Source: Candidatus Enterococcus testudinis
GTDB taxonomy: Bacteria; Bacillota; Bacilli; Lactobacillales; Enterococcaceae
Direction: 5' to 3'
DNA: 64,000 nt
NCBI RefSeq assembly: GCF_002140915.1
Contig: NZ_NGKU01000001.1
Coordinates: 250,302 to 314,301 of the forward strand
The position numbers and the translations under genes are program-made. The notes beneath the pieces are model-generated. The model searched no databases and was not told where the DNA came from. It worked only from the letters and a program-made list of their open reading frames with translations. This document shows, in pieces, positions 56,508 through 64,000 of this stretch. Positions within the stretch are counted from its first letter, which is position 1, and every line of letters starts with the position of its first letter.

Positions 56508-56539
56508 AAAGAGCTAAGTCCTAGATGACTTGGCTCTTT
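56508..56539 (+). terminator. Terminator after the ACP gene
   Basis: AAAGAGCTAAGTC and GACTTGGCTCTTT form a 13-bp stem with one wobble, then CTTT. Confidence 0.88.
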
Positions 56540-56639
56540 CTTTATCCTGTTCTTCAATAAGGGTTCCTTTAATCGATTTTTGCAAGCCATTTCAACCATG
56601 CGGAAAAAGCTGACATGGCAATGATGTAAGTCTATTGTA

Positions 56640-56654
56640 AGTATTCTGAAAATT
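56640..56654 (+). promoter_or_regulatory. CodY-box-like site upstream of opp
   Basis: AGTATTCTGAAAATT matches the 15-bp CodY motif AATTTTCWGAAAATT with two mismatches. It lies 23 nt upstream of the opp -35. CodY controls peptide uptake in related cocci. Confidence 0.55.
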
Positions 56655-56677
56655 CAGTGTTTTTGTTTTTGTGGGGC

Positions 56678-56706
56678 TTGCATTATTAGAATCATTTCTA
56701 TATAAT
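56678..56706 (+). promoter_or_regulatory. Promoter of oppDFBCA
   Basis: TTGCAT (56678-56683), 17-nt spacer, perfect TATAAT (56701-56706). Confidence 0.82.
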
Positions 56707-56817
56707 TATTAAGAATATATTATACAATGTTAAGAAAGCTTTCGGAATTCATTCGTTTATTCCTAGTTTTTTATTAGCACTTGCACGTCATCTTAGAAAG
56801 TAGAGAGGGGTATTCGA

Positions 56818-57825
56818 TTGTCCAGAGATAATCAGTTACTAGATGTTCAAAACCTTCATACAGGTTTCCGTATTAAAGATGATTACTATGATGCAGTAGA
56901 TGGCATTTCTTTCACATTAGATCGCAATGAGATATTAGCGATCGTTGGAGAATCCGGCTGCGGAAAAAGTACATTAGCGACCACGATCATGGGCTTGCAT
57001 GATCACAACAACACCAAAATCACTGGTGAGATCTTATATAAAGATCTAAATTTATCAAATTTAAATGAAACATTGTACAACAAGATCCGTGGCAATGATA
57101 TTGGTATGATTTTCCAAGATCCATTGTCTGCATTGAACCCATTGATGCGTATTGAAGATCAAATCAAAGAAGGTTTGTCCTATCATACAGACATGTCCGC
57201 TGAGCAACGTCAAGCACGGGCATTAGAGTTATTAGAACAAGTGGGTATTCCTAATCCGCCACGAGTGGGGCGTCAATATCCTCATGAATTATCAGGGGGG
57301 ATGCGCCAACGGGTCATCATCGCTATTGCGATTGCATGTAAACCGCCAATCATCATCGCTGATGAGCCAACAACAGCTCTTGACGTGACGATCCAAGCAC
57401 AAATTTTGGATTTATTGAAAGATCTGCAAGAAGAAACGCAAACGGGGATCATTTTAATCACCCATGACCTTGGTGTCGTAGCCGAAATGGCTGATCGCGT
57501 GGCTGTTATGTACGGCGGACAATTCGTCGAAGTTGCAACTGCTGAAGAACTATTTTCAAATCCAAAACATCCTTACACACGTTCATTATTAAACTCGATC
57601 CCACAAGAAAATTCGCAAGACAGTGAACTGCATGTGATCGAAGGCGTCGTGCCTTCATTGAAAAATATGCCTCGGACAGGCTGCCGTTTTGCAGCGCGGA
57701 TTCCTTGGATACCTGAAAGTGATCACGAAGAAAACCCAGTATTGCATGAAGTGGCGCCTGACCATTTGGTTCGCTGTACATGCTACAAGCATTTCCATTT
57801 TAGAGACGAAGAAGGAGAAGTGTAG
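56818..57825 (+). CDS. oppD: Oligopeptide ABC transporter ATPase OppD
   Basis: 335 residues. Walker A GESGCGKST, Q-loop MIFQDPLSALNPLM, signature HELSGGMRQR, Walker B IIADEPTTALDVT. The C-terminal Cys-rich motif (NMPRTGCRFAARIPW, then HLVRCTCYK) is that of the Opp/Dpp family, which can hold a 4Fe-4S cluster. It starts at TTG 56818 with GAGAGGGG. First gene of an oppDFBCA order like that of Lactococcus. Confidence 0.95.
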   Translation: MSRDNQLLDVQNLHTGFRIKDDYYDAVDGISFTLDRNEILAIVGESGCGKSTLATTIMGLHDHNNTKITGEILYKDLNLSNLNETLYNKIRGNDIGMIFQDPLSALNPLMRIEDQIKEGLSYHTDMSAEQRQARALELLEQVGIPNPPRVGRQYPHELSGGMRQRVIIAIAIACKPPIIIADEPTTALDVTIQAQILDLLKDLQEETQTGIILITHDLGVVAEMADRVAVMYGGQFVEVATAEELFSNPKHPYTRSLLNSIPQENSQDSELHVIEGVVPSLKNMPRTGCRFAARIPWIPESDHEENPVLHEVAPDHLVRCTCYKHFHFRDEEGEV

Positions 57826-58770
57826 ATGACAGAATTAATTACAATCAAAGATCTGAAAGTCCACTATCCGATTCGCAGCGGGTTTTTCAACCGTGTGACT
57901 GACTTTGTTTACGCGGTAGACGGTGTCGACTTTGTGATCGAAAAAGGCAAGACCTATGGGTTAGTTGGTGAATCTGGTTCAGGGAAATCAACGACCGGTA
58001 AAGCCATTGTTGGACTAGAAAAAGTGACCAGCGGCGGCATCATTTATGAAGGGCAAGACGTGACCAAACGTTCTGTTCGCAAAAAAATGAACTATAACAA
58101 AGACGTCCAAATGATTTTCCAAGATTCAATGTCTAGTTTGAACCCCAAAAAACGGGTGATTGACATCATCGCTGAACCGCTGCGGAACTTCGACCGTCTT
58201 AGTGACCAAGAAGAAAAGCAACGTGTGAAAAGTCTGCTGGATATCGTAGGGATGCCAGAAGATGCATTGTACAAATATCCCCATGAGTTTTCTGGTGGAC
58301 AAAGACAACGTTTGGGTGTTGCTCGGGCAGTTGCCACAAACCCTAAATTGATCATCGCGGATGAACCTGTATCTGCTTTGGACCTTTCTGTGCAAGCACA
58401 AGTATTGAACTTCATGAAACGAATCCAGCAAGAATTCGGCTTAAGTTTCTTGTTTATCTCTCATGACTTAGGTGTCGTGAAACATATGTGTGACAATATC
58501 GCCATCATGTATAAAGGGCGCTTCGTTGAAATCGGCACCCGGGAAGATATTTATCAAGATCCACGCCATATCTATACCAAACGGTTGTTATCAGCCATCC
58601 CTCAAATCGACGTAAAAAATCGTGAAGCCCACAAAGACAACCGCCGTCGGGTGGAATTAGACTATGTGACGCATCAAAAAGATTATTATGACGAAACTGG
58701 CCGGGTGTATGATTTGCGGACGATTACCGCATCACATCAAGTCGCATTGAAAAATGGGGGTGCTGAATAA
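57826..58770 (+). CDS. oppF: Oligopeptide ABC transporter ATPase OppF
   Basis: 314 residues. GESGSGKST, MIFQDSMSSLNPKK, HEFSGGQRQRLGVAR, IADEPVSALDLSVQ. ATG 57826 abuts the oppD stop; GAAGGAGAAG lies before it. OppD and OppF form the ATPase heterodimer. Confidence 0.95.
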   Translation: MTELITIKDLKVHYPIRSGFFNRVTDFVYAVDGVDFVIEKGKTYGLVGESGSGKSTTGKAIVGLEKVTSGGIIYEGQDVTKRSVRKKMNYNKDVQMIFQDSMSSLNPKKRVIDIIAEPLRNFDRLSDQEEKQRVKSLLDIVGMPEDALYKYPHEFSGGQRQRLGVARAVATNPKLIIADEPVSALDLSVQAQVLNFMKRIQQEFGLSFLFISHDLGVVKHMCDNIAIMYKGRFVEIGTREDIYQDPRHIYTKRLLSAIPQIDVKNREAHKDNRRRVELDYVTHQKDYYDETGRVYDLRTITASHQVALKNGGAE

Positions 58771-59726
58771 TGTGGAAAACAATTCTACGTCGTTTGTTGT
58801 TGATGATCCCTCAAGTCATTATTTTGAGTATTTTGATTTTCTTGATTGCACAAGCAATGCCAGGGGATCCGTTTACCGGGTTGATCAACCCAAACCAAGA
58901 TCCAGCCGTAATTGAAAAAATGCGGGAAGCAGCCGGATTAAATGATCCGTGGTATACCCAATATTTCCGCTGGATCGGCAATGCAGTCCAAGGGGACTTC
59001 GGACAAAGCTTCATTTATAAGCTGCCTGTCGCAACCTTGTTGTCAGGCCGGATCACAAACACATTATGGTTATCATTACTAACAGTTATTTTGACATACT
59101 TGATTGCAATTCCTTTAGGTATGTGGGCTGGTCGTTACCAAGATTCATTCATCGATAAAGTAGTAGTCATCTATAACTTTTTTAGTTTTGCTGTTCCATT
59201 GTTTATCTTTGCTTTGTTGGCATTGTTCATTTTTGGCTATCGTCTAGGTTGGTTCCCAACGAGCGGTTCTGTTGTGCCAGGTGTCAGCGGCATGGCTGAG
59301 TTTTGGAGTCGCTTGTATCATTTGATCTTGCCTTCCATTACGTCGGCATTATTGGGGACGGCAGTAACGATCCAGTACTTGCGTAGTGAAGTGATTGATT
59401 CGAAATCACTTGATTTTGTTCGTACAGCCCGTTCAAAAGGCGTACCAACAAATAAAGTCTTCTCACGTCACGTCTTTCGGAATGCATCATTACCGATTGC
59501 CTCACAAATGGGGTATGAGATTACTTCCTTGATTGCTGGATCAGTGGTTATCGAAAAAATCTTCGCCTATCCAGGTGTAGGTAAGTTGTTTATTGATAGT
59601 ATCGTACAGCGGGATTACGCCGTGATTACATCGTTGACGTTGATCTTAGGGTTGGCTACGCTGATCGGTACGTTGTTATCTGATATCATTATGAGTATTG
59701 TCGATCCAAGAATCAGAATCCAGTAA
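58770..59726 (+). CDS. oppB: Oligopeptide ABC transporter permease OppB
   Basis: 318 residues, six membrane helices. N-terminal helix LLLMIPQVIILSILIFLIAQ, then the usual periplasmic segment with PGDPF. The EAA-type coupling loop is RTARSKGVPTNKVFSRHVFRNA. Its ATG overlaps the oppF stop by one base. Confidence 0.95.
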   Translation: MWKTILRRLLLMIPQVIILSILIFLIAQAMPGDPFTGLINPNQDPAVIEKMREAAGLNDPWYTQYFRWIGNAVQGDFGQSFIYKLPVATLLSGRITNTLWLSLLTVILTYLIAIPLGMWAGRYQDSFIDKVVVIYNFFSFAVPLFIFALLALFIFGYRLGWFPTSGSVVPGVSGMAEFWSRLYHLILPSITSALLGTAVTIQYLRSEVIDSKSLDFVRTARSKGVPTNKVFSRHVFRNASLPIASQMGYEITSLIAGSVVIEKIFAYPGVGKLFIDSIVQRDYAVITSLTLILGLATLIGTLLSDIIMSIVDPRIRIQ

Positions 59727-59741
59727 TAGGAGGGGATAAGC

Positions 59742-60659
59742 ATGTCTGAAAAGAAAGAAAAAGATTTAAAACAAGAAAGTATCCCGCCTATGGGATTAAA
59801 AATGATTTTTCGCGAATTTTTAAAAGACAAAATTGCCATTTTCTCATTGGTATTTTTAGTCGCTGTTTTACTATTCGTGTTTATTGGTTCGGCTATGATG
59901 GATCAAACCCAAGTGATGCGTGTCAGCATCCTTGATAAATATGCAGTGCCTGGCGCTGTTTCGCCAAACGGCGGCACCTACCTTTTAGGGGCGGATGAAG
60001 GTGGCCGTGATGTTTGGGGACAGTTAGTGATTGGTGCCCGTAATTCGATATTGATTGGGTTCTCCATTACGATCATTACATCGATCGTTGGGGTTGGCCT
60101 AGGGATCATTTCTGGTTACTATGGCGGAATGATCGATAATATTCTGATGCGAATCGTCGATTTCGTGATGATTTTGCCGATCATGTTGATCATTATCGTT
60201 ATCGTGTCGATCGTACCTCGCTATGATGTTTGGACCTTTATATGGGTCATGAGTGCCTTTTACTGGGTCGGAAAAGCGCGGCTCTTCCGAAGTAAGACCT
60301 TGTCAGAAGGCCGTAGAGATTATGTTAGTGCGTCGAAAACCTTAGGAACCAATGACTTTGTCATTATGTTCCGCGAAATCATGCCGAACTTGAGCTCATT
60401 GATCATCACCAACTTAACAATGAACTTTGCAGCCAATATCGGTATTGAAACGACACTAACGTTCTTAGGTTTTGGTCTACCGACCAATGTACCTAGTTTA
60501 GGTACGTTGATTGGATACGCCAGCAGCGGTGATGTGCTGGTCAATAGACAATGGATTTGGTTACCCGCGTCAATTCTGATTTTGGTCTTGATGTTGAGTA
60601 TAAATTACGTTGGTCAAGCATTTAAGCGTTCAGCAGATGCGCGTCAGCGGTTAGGATAA
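59742..60659 (+). CDS. oppC: Oligopeptide ABC transporter permease OppC
   Basis: 305 residues. A cytoplasmic N-terminal tail (KKEKDLKQESIPP) precedes helix 1; the OppC-type loop LGADEGGRDVWGQLVIGARNSI and coupling segment SASKTLGTNDFVIMFREIMPN are present. RBS AGGAGGGG precedes ATG 59742. Confidence 0.95.
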   Translation: MSEKKEKDLKQESIPPMGLKMIFREFLKDKIAIFSLVFLVAVLLFVFIGSAMMDQTQVMRVSILDKYAVPGAVSPNGGTYLLGADEGGRDVWGQLVIGARNSILIGFSITIITSIVGVGLGIISGYYGGMIDNILMRIVDFVMILPIMLIIIVIVSIVPRYDVWTFIWVMSAFYWVGKARLFRSKTLSEGRRDYVSASKTLGTNDFVIMFREIMPNLSSLIITNLTMNFAANIGIETTLTFLGFGLPTNVPSLGTLIGYASSGDVLVNRQWIWLPASILILVLMLSINYVGQAFKRSADARQRLG

Positions 60660-60676
60660 TTTAAGGAGGATACAGG

Positions 60677-62461
60677 ATGAAGAAAAATATTTTTGGTATG
60701 GTCACGCTTTTGTCAGTGTTAGCATTGGCAGCTTGTGGCAGTAATGGTGGTGGAACTGATTCATCTGACGGTAGCAATTCAGCTACTGAAACAGAAGATG
60801 TAAGCAGCTTCCCGACTTCAGTGACAAACGACGCAGACGCAGTGGACGGCGGTACATTGGACGTAGCAGTCGTAATGGATACACAGTTCCAAGGATTGTT
60901 CCAAACAGAATTCTATCAAGATGCGTATGATGCACAATTCATGTCACCAAGTAACGAAAGTCTATTCTTAACAGATGCAGATTTCAAAATCGTGGATGGC
61001 GGGGCAGCAAACTTAGAAATCGATCAAGACAATAATACAGCAACAATCACATTGCGTGATAACTTAACATGGTCTGATGGAGAAGATGTGACTGCAGACG
61101 ACGTGATTTTCTCATACGAAGTCATCGGAAACAAAGACTACACAGGCGTACGTTATGACAGCAACTTTACCAATATCGTAGGAATGGAAGATTACCACGA
61201 TGGCAAATCTGATACCATTTCAGGGATCACAAAAGAAAGCGACAAAGTCGTAACCATCGAATACAAACAAGTACACCCAGGTATGCTTCAAGCAGGTGGC
61301 GGTGTATGGGCTTCTGCATTACCGAAACATACCTTTGACGGCATTGCCATCAAAGATATGGAATCAAGTGATCCAGTACGTAAAACCCCAGTTGTATTTG
61401 GTCCATATGTGATGTCTAACATCGTTGCTGGTGAGTCAGTAGAGTATACACCAAATGAATACTACTACGGTGGCGCACCAAAACTAGATAAATTATCATT
61501 CAAAGCAGTACCATCTGCTTCAATCGTAGAAGGTTTGAATGCGAAACAATATGACATCGCACTATCAATGCCTACGGATACTTATCCAACATATAAAGAC
61601 ACAGATGGCTACCAAATCTTAGGTCGTCCAGAACAAGCGTATACCTATATCGGTTTCAAATTAGGTACATGGGATTCAGAAGCAAATAAAGTTGTAACAA
61701 ATCCAGATGCTAAAATGGCTGACAAATCATTGCGTCAAGCAATGGGATATGCGTTAGACAACGACGCTGTCGGCAGCCGTTTCTACAATGGTTTGCGTAC
61801 AAATGCAACAACATTGATCCCACCAGTATTTGGTACATTGCATGACACTGAAGTTGAAGGTTATACTTACAACATCGACAAAGCAAATCAATTACTTGAT
61901 GACGCTGGTTACGAAGATGTGGATGGCGACGGCATGCGTGAAGACAAAGATGGCGAAAAATTAACCATCAACTTTGCTTCAATGTCAGGTGGCGAAACAG
62001 CTCAACCATTAGCTGATTATTACATCCAACAATGGAACGAAATCGGACTAGATGTACAATACACAACTGGCCGTTTGATCGACTTCCAAGCATTCTATGA
62101 CAAATTAGAAAATGATGATCCTGAAATCGACGTTTACCAAGGCGCTTGGGGAACTGGTTCAGATCCATCACCTTCAGGTTTGTATGGTGCAACTGCAGCT
62201 TACAACTATACACGTTTCTCTTCAGATGAAAACACTAAATTGTTAGAAGCAATCGATTCAACAGATTCATTTGATGATACAAAACGTAAAGAAGCATTTG
62301 ATGCATGGCAAGAATATGCATTTGACGAAGCATTCGTTATCCCAACACTTTACCGTAATGAAGTATTACCTATTTCTGACCGCGTGAAAGATTTTGACTG
62401 GGCATACGATGTTGACCATAACCCATGGGCAACTGTTTCTCTTACTGCAGAATCTCGTTAG
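60677..62461 (+). CDS. oppA: Oligopeptide-binding lipoprotein OppA
   Basis: 594-residue substrate-binding lipoprotein. Signal peptide MKKNIFGMVTLLSVLALAAC with the lipid-modified Cys at 20, then a Gly/Ser/Asp-rich linker. The SBP family 5 body contains ITLRDNLTWSDGEDVTADDVIFSYE. An Asp-rich segment YEDVDGDGMREDKDGE resembles a calcium-binding loop. Last gene of the operon, 17 nt after oppC, RBS AAGGAGGA. In enterococci this class of protein can also import peptide pheromones; whether this one does is not visible. Confidence 0.94.
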   Translation: MKKNIFGMVTLLSVLALAACGSNGGGTDSSDGSNSATETEDVSSFPTSVTNDADAVDGGTLDVAVVMDTQFQGLFQTEFYQDAYDAQFMSPSNESLFLTDADFKIVDGGAANLEIDQDNNTATITLRDNLTWSDGEDVTADDVIFSYEVIGNKDYTGVRYDSNFTNIVGMEDYHDGKSDTISGITKESDKVVTIEYKQVHPGMLQAGGGVWASALPKHTFDGIAIKDMESSDPVRKTPVVFGPYVMSNIVAGESVEYTPNEYYYGGAPKLDKLSFKAVPSASIVEGLNAKQYDIALSMPTDTYPTYKDTDGYQILGRPEQAYTYIGFKLGTWDSEANKVVTNPDAKMADKSLRQAMGYALDNDAVGSRFYNGLRTNATTLIPPVFGTLHDTEVEGYTYNIDKANQLLDDAGYEDVDGDGMREDKDGEKLTINFASMSGGETAQPLADYYIQQWNEIGLDVQYTTGRLIDFQAFYDKLENDDPEIDVYQGAWGTGSDPSPSGLYGATAAYNYTRFSSDENTKLLEAIDSTDSFDDTKRKEAFDAWQEYAFDEAFVIPTLYRNEVLPISDRVKDFDWAYDVDHNPWATVSLTAESR

Positions 62462-62470
62462 TCATTGATG

Positions 62471-62500
62471 AAAAGACGTTCCTTTGGGAACGTCTTTTTT
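62471..62500 (+). terminator. Terminator of the opp operon
   Basis: AAAAGACGTTCC, loop TTTG, GGAACGTCTTTTTT; a perfect stem with T-run. Confidence 0.93.
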
Positions 62501-62604
62501 GCTATTTTTACTGGATTGATTGGTTATCCGTAGGGCTGCATAAATTTTTCTTACAACCAATACAAGATTTTAGACGAAACATTTCATAATTCAGCAAAAA
62601 CCAG

Positions 62605-62610
62605 TATAAT
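62605..62610 (+). promoter_or_regulatory. rnc: -10 of the rnc promoter
   Basis: A perfect TATAAT about 38 nt before rnc; the -35 region is poor. Confidence 0.45.
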
Positions 62611-62647
62611 AGGGAAGTGTCAACTAAAGAATAAAGGAATGTGGCAG

Positions 62648-63340
62648 ATGAATACACAGCTAACGAAAGAACTGAAAGAAAAGTTTGGTATCGTGTTCCA
62701 TGATGTTGATTTATTAGAACAGGCGTTTACCCATTCATCTTATGTGAATGAGCACCGCAACTTACACTTGTCAGACAATGAACGGTTGGAATTCCTTGGT
62801 GATGCAGTTTTAGAACTGCTCGTTTCTCGCTATTTATATCGAGAATTACCGGATCTGCCCGAAGGCAAGTTAACGAAGCTAAGAGCTGCGATCGTCAGAG
62901 AAGACAGTTTGTCGATGTTTGCCAAAGATTGCCGCTTTGATGAATCGATTCGTTTAGGCAAAGGGGAAGAAAATTCCGGCGGACGCAAACGTCCTTCTTT
63001 GTTATGCGATCTATTTGAGGCTTTCTTAGGGGCGTTGTACTTAGACCAAGGACTTGAAAGTGTCGATGGCTTCTTGAAACAAGTTGTCTTTCCGAAAGTC
63101 AAAGCAGGTGCTTTTTCCCATGAGATGGATCACAAAACACGGTTACAAGAAGTGCTGCAAAAAGGCGGCGATGTAGCGATCAACTATCGTTTGATCAAAG
63201 AAGCTGGTCCGGCGCACGAACGGATTTTTTGGACAGAAGTCTATTGTGACGATGCTTTGATCGGAAAAGGACAAGGCAAATCAAAAAAATTATCAGAACA
63301 AGATGCAGCAGCAAATGCGCTCGCATCACTGGATCAATAA
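62648..63340 (+). CDS. rnc: Ribonuclease III
   Basis: Double-strand-specific endonuclease that processes rRNA and structured mRNA. It has 230 residues. The catalytic signature [17 protein letters not shown] (Glu/Asp metal ligands) lies near 40-56, the second acidic pair in [15 protein letters not shown], and a C-terminal dsRNA-binding domain ([11 protein letters not shown] to [14 protein letters not shown]) closes it. ATG at 62639 is in frame but abuts the AAAGGA RBS; 62648 was chosen. It is directly followed by smc, the usual Firmicutes order. It could cleave the long hairpins described in this window. Confidence 0.95.
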   Translation: MNTQLTKELKEKFGIVFHDVDLLEQAFTHSSYVNEHRNLHLSDNERLEFLGDAVLELLVSRYLYRELPDLPEGKLTKLRAAIVREDSLSMFAKDCRFDESIRLGKGEENSGGRKRPSLLCDLFEAFLGALYLDQGLESVDGFLKQVVFPKVKAGAFSHEMDHKTRLQEVLQKGGDVAINYRLIKEAGPAHERIFWTEVYCDDALIGKGQGKSKKLSEQDAAANALASLDQ

Positions 63341-63355
63341 GAGAGGAATGGCGGA

Positions 63356-64000
63356 GTGTATTTAAAACGAATAGAGATTGCCGGCTTTAAATCCTTTGCC
63401 GACCGCACAGTCATCGATTTTGAACACCGAGTGACTGCTGTTGTCGGACCAAACGGCAGCGGCAAGAGCAACATTACCGAAGCAATTCGTTGGGTTTTAG
63501 GAGAACAATCTGCCAAAAATCTGCGGGGCGGGAAAATGCCAGATGTTATTTTCGCGGGTTCCGACTCCCGTAAGGCGCTAAATATAGCGGAAGTGACGAT
63601 CGTATTAGACAATAGCGATCATTACTTGCCTTTAGATTACAATGAAATCAGTGTATCCAGACGTTTAAGAAGAACGGGCGAAAGTGACTTCTTTTTGAAC
63701 AAACAATCTTGTCGTTTGAAAGATATTCAAGAATTGTTTATGGATTCTGGATTAGGAAAAGAATCATTTTCTATTATCTCTCAAGGAAAAGTAGAAGCGA
63801 TATTCAGCAGCAAACCAGAAGACCGCCGTGGGATTTTCGAGGAAGCGGCTGGTGTGTTGAAATACAAACAACGCAAGAAAAAGGCGGAACAGAAATTATT
63901 TGAAACAGAGGATAATCTGAGCCGTCTGCAAGATATCATTTATGAATTGGAAGATCAGCTGCTGCCGTTATCGGCGCAAAGTGAAGCGGCCAAAAAATTC
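63356..64000 (+). CDS. smc: Chromosome segregation protein SMC, N-terminal part (cut by window end)
   Basis: 215 codons of the N-terminal head of the condensin ATPase. [22 protein letters not shown], Walker [26 protein letters not shown]-loop region [13 protein letters not shown] and the start of the coiled coil ([20 protein letters not shown]). GTG 63356 follows GAGAGGAAT, 15 nt after rnc. The frame stays open to the window end. Confidence 0.96.
   Translation, partial: MYLKRIEIAGFKSFADRTVIDFEHRVTAVVGPNGSGKSNITEAIRWVLGEQSAKNLRGGKMPDVIFAGSDSRKALNIAEVTIVLDNSDHYLPLDYNEISVSRRLRRTGESDFFLNKQSCRLKDIQELFMDSGLGKESFSIISQGKVEAIFSSKPEDRRGIFEEAAGVLKYKQRKKKAEQKLFETEDNLSRLQDIIYELEDQLLPLSAQSEAAKKF

Larger units (their letters stand above)
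56540..56817 (+). other. Upstream region of the opp operon
   Basis: An AT-rich intergenic stretch holding a CodY-box-like site and a strong promoter, then a leader of about 105 nt without an evident hairpin. No gene is visible. Confidence 0.7.

Overview
The window is a stretch of low-to-moderate GC Firmicutes chromosome, most likely Enterococcus. The evidence is the gene order (coaA/guaA, a deoxyribonucleoside operon, gpmA, rpiA, the str operon, the S10-spc-alpha ribosomal cluster, ecfA1-ecfA2-ecfT-truA), zinc-type S14 and L36, strong AGGAGG-type ribosome binding sites with many GTG/TTG starts, and an auxiliary ACP gene behind plsX as known from E. faecalis. I see no insertion sequence, prophage, CRISPR array, tRNA or rRNA. 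Almost everything is core genome, so the interest lies in regulatory DNA and a few odd genes.

Layout. 1-2.7 kb: GMP synthase (cut by the window edge) and pantothenate kinase on the minus strand, with a divergent RsmC-like methyltransferase. 2.9-14.4 kb: a LacI-family regulator followed by a nucleoside salvage block (pdp, deoC, cdd, BmpA-type lipoprotein, nucleoside ABC transporter, deoB, punA, deoD). It imports nucleosides, splits them to bases plus (deoxy)ribose phosphate, and feeds the sugar into glycolysis. An iron-type alcohol dehydrogenase follows, which could use the acetaldehyde made by DeoC. 15.7-18.7 kb, minus strand: an SGNH hydrolase, gpmA, a serine-recombinase-like protein whose catalytic serine is replaced by threonine, and rpiA. 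18.8-23.5 kb: rpsL-rpsG-fusA-tuf.

23.5-27.2 kb: a probable vitamin B6 salvage locus. A MocR-type regulator and a nitroreductase face a pyridoxine-kinase-type gene and an ECF substrate-binding protein. 27.2-41.6 kb: rpsJ to rplQ, including secY, adk, infA and rpoA. 41.7-45.1 kb: the general ECF energizing module (two ATPases and EcfT), then truA. A striking 121-nt nested inverted repeat lies between ecfT and truA. 45.2-47.5 kb: an MFS transporter divergent from an Rgg-type regulator, with a perfect 24-bp palindrome between them.

47.6-50.6 kb, minus strand: a YfhO-family membrane protein and rpmB. 50.8-56.5 kb: an Asp23/YloU protein, FakA, RecG, PlsX and an AcpB-type carrier protein; fakA, plsX and acpB concern fatty acid activation and phospholipid synthesis. 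56.8-62.5 kb: an oppDFBCA peptide transporter with a CodY-box-like site upstream. 62.6-64 kb: rnc and the start of smc.

The best leads for something undescribed are the Thr-10 recombinase-like protein with a 30-bp inverted repeat upstream of its gene, and the long hairpin element between ecfT and truA. After these come the attenuator-like leaders of the str operon and infA, and the candidate operators of the pdp, pdxK and rgg regions.
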